From the NCBI GenBank assembly GCA_018500065.2, contig JAHBAO020000099.1, forward strand, positions 1 through 7,983: a stretch of DNA of 7,983 nucleotides. The letters run 5' to 3'. The position numbers and the translations under genes were made by a program. Below, piece by piece: positions 4,557-7,983 of this stretch (position 1 is its first letter; every line of letters starts with the position of its first letter). The notes below the pieces were generated by a model. That model had not been told where the DNA came from and did not search any database. It saw only the letters and a list, made by a program, of their open reading frames with translations. Origin of the DNA: Octadecabacter sp. (GTDB taxonomy: Bacteria > Pseudomonadota > Alphaproteobacteria > Rhodobacterales > Rhodobacteraceae).

Positions 4557-5588
4557 TCAAGACCGCAACAACCCGACGATGTCATAGGTCTTGTCCAAAA
4601 TCGGCGTCGCAATTTCGCGCGCCTTTTCAGCGCCGCGTGCCAGCTTGCGATCAATCTCGGCGGGATCATCCATCAGGCGCTTCATCTCATCTGAAATCGG
4701 CGCGAGCTTGGCCACTGCCAAATCCGCCAATGCAGGCTTGAACTTGCCCCACTGCGCCCCCGCATATTCAGCGATCACAGCTTCCGGCGTCATGTCGTTC
4801 AGGCTGGCGTAAATATCGACAAGGTTCTTGGCCTCAGGCCGCCCAACCAGCCCTTCAACAGCTTCAGGCAACCCTTCGGGGTCGGTCTTTGCCTTCTTGA
4901 ACTTCTTTGAAATCTTGTCGGCGTCATCAAGCATGTTGATACGCTCCATGTCGCTTTCGCCGGACTTGGACATTTTCTTGGTACCATCGCGCAGGTTCAT
5001 CACCCGCATACCCGGCCCTTCGATCACCGGTTCGGTCACAGGAAAGAAATCCACGCCAAAGTCGTTGTTGAACTTGTTGGCAATATCGCGCGTTAGCTCA
5101 ACATGCTGCTTCTGGTCCTCGCCCACCGGCACGTGCGTCGCGTGATAGATCAAAATGTCGGCGGCCATCAGCGACGGATAGGCATATAACCCAAGCGATA
5201 CGTTCTCGGCATTCTTGCCTGCCTTGTCTTTGAATTGCGTCATGCGGTTCATCCAGCCAACCCGCGCCACGCAATTGAAAATCCACGCCAGTTGCGCATG
5301 TTCAGGCACTTGCGATTGGTTGAACAACACCGACTGTTCAGGATCAATGCCTGACGCAAGAAACCCTGCCGCCAACTCGCGGGTTGCGTTTTTCAGTTCA
5401 GCAGGGTCCTGCCACACGGTGATAGCGTGCAGATCAACCATACAGAAAATCGTTTCCATGTCAGGGCTCTGCATCCCGACCCAGCGCTTGATCGCACCCA
5501 GATAATTGCCGAGCGTCAGACCGCCCGATGGTTTGATGCCGGAAAATACACGCGGGGTGAATGTTGTGCCTGATGCTGTCTCGGTCAT
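4557..5588 (-). CDS. trpS: Tryptophanyl-tRNA synthetase
   Basis: The product has 343 residues, the normal length for bacterial TrpRS. This class I aminoacyl-tRNA synthetase joins tryptophan to tRNA-Trp using ATP. The HIGH-type signature is PSGGLTLGNYLGA (20-32, with the TLGN/TIGN form usual for TrpRS). The tryptophan pocket region is AYPSLMAADILIYHATHVPVGEDQKQHVELTRDIA (136-170). The second ATP signature is KMSKS (205-209, in GTKKMSKSGES). The C-terminal helices (about 300-343) bind the tRNA anticodon. The ATG at 5588 is preferred to a TTG four codons upstream because GGAA is well placed before it and the TTG has nothing. The gene is divergent from the rhomboid-like gene with 79 bp between them. 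murJ lies further upstream on the same strand but is separated by the opposing gene, so trpS must have its own promoter. Confidence 0.97.
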   Translation of the reverse strand: MTETASGTTFTPRVFSGIKPSGGLTLGNYLGAIKRWVGMQSPDMETIFCMVDLHAITVWQDPAELKNATRELAAGFLASGIDPEQSVLFNQSQVPEHAQLAWIFNCVARVGWMNRMTQFKDKAGKNAENVSLGLYAYPSLMAADILIYHATHVPVGEDQKQHVELTRDIANKFNNDFGVDFFPVTEPVIEGPGMRVMNLRDGTKKMSKSGESDMERINMLDDADKISKKFKKAKTDPEGLPEAVEGLVGRPEAKNLVDIYASLNDMTPEAVIAEYAGAQWGKFKPALADLAVAKLAPISDEMKRLMDDPAEIDRKLARGAEKAREIATPILDKTYDIVGLLRS

Positions 5589-5628
5589 GATGCGTTCCAA
5601 AGCTGGATTTCGGTTTCACAACCGCTTA

Positions 5629-5651
5629 CCCATGCCCCTGTACGCCGTCAA
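5629..5651 (-). promoter_or_regulatory. Candidate trpS promoter (-35 clear, -10 poor)
   Basis: Minus-strand TTGACG (5651-5646) matches the -35 consensus at five of six positions. Seventeen bases on lies TAAGCG (5634-5629), a poor -10. The start would be near 5622, giving a leader of about 34 bases. It is supported mainly by its position in the 79-bp divergent spacer. Confidence 0.28.
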
Positions 5652-5667
5652 CCGAATGGACCGCCCC

Positions 5668-6360
5668 ATGCACGACACCGACCAAGCCGAAAACCCGTTT
5701 AATGCTGTCCCATTTGTGCCGTTGATTTTGGTTCTGATCATCGCAGGGGTCGAGTTGACGCTGAGCGCGGCAAGCAATGGCATAATCGGCGGCGCGCAGG
5801 GCGTCGGCTGGCGGTCCGCCACCTTCGGAGAATTGCAGTTCTATCCAGAAATCATGACCGAAGTGTTCGAGCGCGGGCGCGGCTCCTTTGACTACTACAA
5901 GCGTTTTGTGACGTACCCGTTCGTGCACGCCAATTTCACCCACGCGCTTTGGGCCTGTGTCTTGCTTCTCGCGCTCGGTAAATTCGTCGGTGAGATCTTC
6001 AGCCCAATCGCGTTTCTTATCCTGTTCTTCGTATGCTCAATCTTTGGCGCTGGGATCTATGGCGTTCTGTCATGGCAAAACACCCAGCTTATCGGTGCTT
6101 ACCCCGGCGTCTATGGGCTGATCGGCGCCTATACCTATCTGATGTGGCTGACGCTTGGGCGATTGGGCGATAACCAACTTAAGGCGTTCACGCTGATCGG
6201 CATCTTGCTTGGCATCTTGCTTGTGTATTCTATGATTTTCGGTTCATCCCCGACATGGATCGCCGAAGTCGCAGGCTTCCTTGTCGGCCTGTTCATCGCT
6301 CCGCTTCTTGCGCCGGGTGGCTGGGCGGCGTTCCTGAACCGCATCCGCCAGAGAGAATGA
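5668..6360 (+). CDS. Rhomboid-like integral membrane protein lacking protease catalytic residues
   Basis: The product has 230 residues with about six hydrophobic segments (roughly 15-35, 84-106, 112-134, 140-162, 172-192, 196-215), the layout of a bacterial rhomboid. TM2 has the rhomboid-like HANFTH pattern (87-92). The active-site positions are changed. Where rhomboid proteases have G-x-S-G this protein reads GAYPGVYGLIG (143-153), with tyrosine 145 at the serine. The TM6 AHxxG motif reads AEVAG (199-203), with E200 at the histidine. The oxyanion asparagine four residues after the TM2 histidine (H92) is A96. It should therefore be a pseudoprotease, perhaps binding or chaperoning membrane proteins as other inactive rhomboids do; the role is unknown. 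The ATG at 5668 gives MHDTDQAENPFNAVP; an ATG four codons earlier (5656) is possible, and neither has a strong ribosome binding site. It converges on murJ. Confidence 0.88.
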   Translation: MHDTDQAENPFNAVPFVPLILVLIIAGVELTLSAASNGIIGGAQGVGWRSATFGELQFYPEIMTEVFERGRGSFDYYKRFVTYPFVHANFTHALWACVLLLALGKFVGEIFSPIAFLILFFVCSIFGAGIYGVLSWQNTQLIGAYPGVYGLIGAYTYLMWLTLGRLGDNQLKAFTLIGILLGILLVYSMIFGSSPTWIAEVAGFLVGLFIAPLLAPGGWAAFLNRIRQRE

Positions 6361-6399
6361 TCATGCCCAAAACAAGCGGCCTCAACCACCTCGACCTCA

Positions 6400-6445
6400 G
6401 GGCGCGCGATGAAAACGATCCGCGCGCCCCGCTTCTTTTGTTCTT
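6400..6445 (+). terminator. Rho-independent terminator of the rhomboid-like gene
   Basis: GGGCGCGCG (6400-6408) and CGCGCGCCC (6421-6429) form a 9-bp GC-only stem. An inner AT/AT pair follows across the GAAAACG loop with one bulged C. The T-rich tail CGCTTCTTTTGTTCTT runs to 6445. It begins 40 bases after the rhomboid-like stop codon. In the murJ direction the same hairpin lacks a T-run, so it should work mainly on the plus strand. Confidence 0.8.
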
Positions 6446-6460
6446 AAATACCTAAATCCA

Positions 6461-7983
6461 TCACCCGCGACGCATCGCGACCTTGAATTCCGAAAGCCTG
6501 AACGCGCCAATCAAGTGGCCGATCCCGAAATAGCTGGCGATCCCGACAAAGACGACACTTGCCAATGCGAAATAGCGTATCGTCGCCATCCCAAGCGCGG
6601 GGCCAACCAACAGCACTGCGCCCAACAGCAACGCACCCATCAGGATGGACGCCAGTACAATCCGCCAAAAGCGTGTCTTGAAACGCGCATCGAACCGTAC
6701 AGCATCCCCCATTGATCGGCTCCCAGACCAAAGCAGCCAAACCATGACCCAACCGGCCAGCGTGGTGGCAATGGCGGCGGCGATATAACCGATGTAGATC
6801 GACAAACCGATCGCCACGACAGCATTCACAACCATCGCAACAGCCGCAAAATAGAACGGGCGTTTGGTGTCACCACGCGCGAAATAAAGCGGCTGAAGCG
6901 CCTTTTGCAAAACGAACGCAGGCAGTCCCGCGCCGTAGACCATCACGGCCAATGCCGTCGCTGCAGCATCATCAGAATCAAACGCACCGCGCATAAACAG
7001 CACTTCCACAAGCGGCACAGGGATCACCATCAGCGCGACCGCTGCTGGGACCGTCAGGGCCAGCGCCAGTTCGGACGCGCGGTTATAGGCATCGCGCCCG
7101 CCGTCATCGTCTCCGGCGGCAAGGCGGCGGCTAAGGTCGGGCAAAAGCACAACGCCCAACGCAATCGCGACAACGCCAAGCGGCAGTTGATACAAACGAT
7201 CCGCATAGGACAACCACGCAATCGCACCGTCAAAATAGCTCGCGACTTGGCGGCCCACCAACAGGTTGATCTGCACCACCCCACCCGCCAGCATTGCAGG
7301 GGCTGCAATGATGAACAGCCGTTTCAGGTCAGGTGTCATGCGCGGCAAACGCAATGCCATCGCGAAACCGGCGCGTTTGGCGGCAAACCAAACCAGCGCC
7401 AATTGCGCAATCCCGGCCAAGGGCACAGCCCATGCAAGGTTGAGCCCGATAAATCGCGCCACTTCGGTCCCGTCAACGGCCTTGACCGCGAACGTTGCAT
7501 TAAACGAGGCCGCAACGATTGCGACGATAAAGATCACATTCAAAAGCACGGGCGCGGCTGCGGCGGCCATAAAGCGCCCCGTCGCGTTCAGCACGCCAGA
7601 CAGCAGGGCTGCCAATGAAATGAACAAGATATACGGAAACGCAATTTGCCCGTAGGTCACGGCCAGATCAAACCGCTCATCCCCGACAAAACCAGACGCC
7701 ATTGCCGTCACCAGCCACGGCATCACCAAAATGCCTAAGGTCGTGAAAGCGGTCAGCGCGAAGGCCATAAATGCAAATGCGTCTTGCGCGAATGTCTTTG
7801 CGTCTGTGTCTGCTTCCAGCTTTTTTGCAAACATCGGCACGAAGGCCATGTTGAACGCACCTTCGGCAAAGAAACGCCGGAACATATTGGGCAGGGAAAA
7901 TGCAATCAGGAAGGCTTGTGCCACAGGGCCAGCGCCCAAATACCCCGCAATCAGGATGTCGCGCACAAATCCAAGAACGCGGC
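6461..7983 (-). CDS. murJ: Lipid II flippase MurJ (MviN), N-terminus beyond right edge
   Basis: 506 residues are present. The frame is open to the right edge, and alignment with E. coli MurJ by eye indicates that about 17 N-terminal residues are missing. MurJ is a 14-helix MOP-superfamily protein of the inner membrane that flips lipid II to the periplasm for peptidoglycan synthesis. Visible family marks are RVLGFVRDI at the very start (R1 and R7 match E. coli R18 and R24), LPNMFRRFFAEGAFNMAFVPMF (30-51, with R35 matching R52) and the SYADRLYQLPLGVVAIALGVVLLP region (258-281, D260-R261 matching D269-R270). These arginines line the lipid II cavity. E. coli D39 is replaced by glutamine (Q22). 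It ends FKVAMRRG, as is usual for a basic cytoplasmic tail. The gene converges with the rhomboid-like gene, whose stop is 100 bp away. Confidence 0.95.
   Translation of the reverse strand, partial: RVLGFVRDILIAGYLGAGPVAQAFLIAFSLPNMFRRFFAEGAFNMAFVPMFAKKLEADTDAKTFAQDAFAFMAFALTAFTTLGILVMPWLVTAMASGFVGDERFDLAVTYGQIAFPYILFISLAALLSGVLNATGRFMAAAAAPVLLNVIFIVAIVAASFNATFAVKAVDGTEVARFIGLNLAWAVPLAGIAQLALVWFAAKRAGFAMALRLPRMTPDLKRLFIIAAPAMLAGGVVQINLLVGRQVASYFDGAIAWLSYADRLYQLPLGVVAIALGVVLLPDLSRRLAAGDDDGGRDAYNRASELALALTVPAAVALMVIPVPLVEVLFMRGAFDSDDAAATALAVMVYGAGLPAFVLQKALQPLYFARGDTKRPFYFAAVAMVVNAVVAIGLSIYIGYIAAAIATTLAGWVMVWLLWSGSRSMGDAVRFDARFKTRFWRIVLASILMGALLLGAVLLVGPALGMATIRYFALASVVFVGIASYFGIGHLIGAFRLSEFKVAMRRG

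Noticed and set aside
4248..4694. Plus-strand frame of 148 codons across the trpS end.
   Set aside because: It overlaps the trpS coding region antisense and has no motif or start signal.
6357..6455. Short plus-strand frame overlapping the rhomboid stop as ATGA, preceded by GAGAGA.
   Set aside because: It reads straight through the strong terminator stem and its T-tail, so it should not be transcribed whole.
6905..7618. Plus-strand frame of 237 codons opposite murJ.
   Set aside because: It is antisense to murJ; its Gln/Arg/His-rich composition is the typical shadow of a hydrophobic membrane protein gene.
1..7983. tRNA, rRNA, CRISPR arrays, insertion sequence ends or phage genes.
   Set aside because: I found no T-loop consensus with a matching cloverleaf, no regularly spaced repeats, no transposase motifs and no terminal repeats on either strand.

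Overview
The window reads as ordinary chromosome of an alphaproteobacterium of the order Rhodobacterales, most likely the Roseobacter group. The basis is protein style (MurJ with an SLPNMFRRFFAEGAFNMAFVP segment, Nfu opening with MFIQTESTPNP, a short TsaB), moderately GC-rich codon use, and the neighbourhood murJ / rhomboid-like / trpS / usp / nfu-tsaB-rimI. I cannot name a genus from sequence alone. There is no sign of a mobile element, CRISPR array, tRNA or rRNA.

Almost everything is on the minus strand. From right to left: a 5'-truncated murJ (lipid II flippase, 6461-7983); a plus-strand rhomboid-like membrane protein (5668-6360) that converges on murJ and has a good terminator (6400-6445); trpS (4557-5588), divergent from the rhomboid gene; a 434-bp spacer with weak signals only; a universal stress protein gene (3667-4122); a 554-bp spacer full of inverted repeats; the tightly overlapping set nfu-tsaB-rimI (3112 down to 1553); a periplasmic BMP/PnrA-type binding protein (403-1401) with its own terminator (341-377); and the start of an NTF2/SnoaL-like gene cut by the left edge (1-319).

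The genes are mostly housekeeping. nfu delivers Fe-S clusters, tsaB takes part in t6A modification of tRNA, rimI acetylates ribosomal protein S18, trpS charges tRNA-Trp and murJ moves lipid II for wall synthesis. nfu, tsaB and rimI overlap each other (11 bp and 4 bp) and so are probably one transcript. Directly upstream of nfu I see a 19-bp palindrome, GTTTAGAACCATTCCAAAC, that fits the alphaproteobacterial Irr/ICE iron-control motif with one mismatch. It abuts a TTGACT -35 box. If real, it would put Fe-S delivery, and with it tRNA and ribosomal protein modification, under iron/heme control.

No clearly new system is visible. The points most worth a second look are the Irr-type site, the rhomboid-like protein lacking all three catalytic positions, and the structured spacer between usp and nfu, which may hold a small RNA, a tiny ORF or a dispersed repeat.
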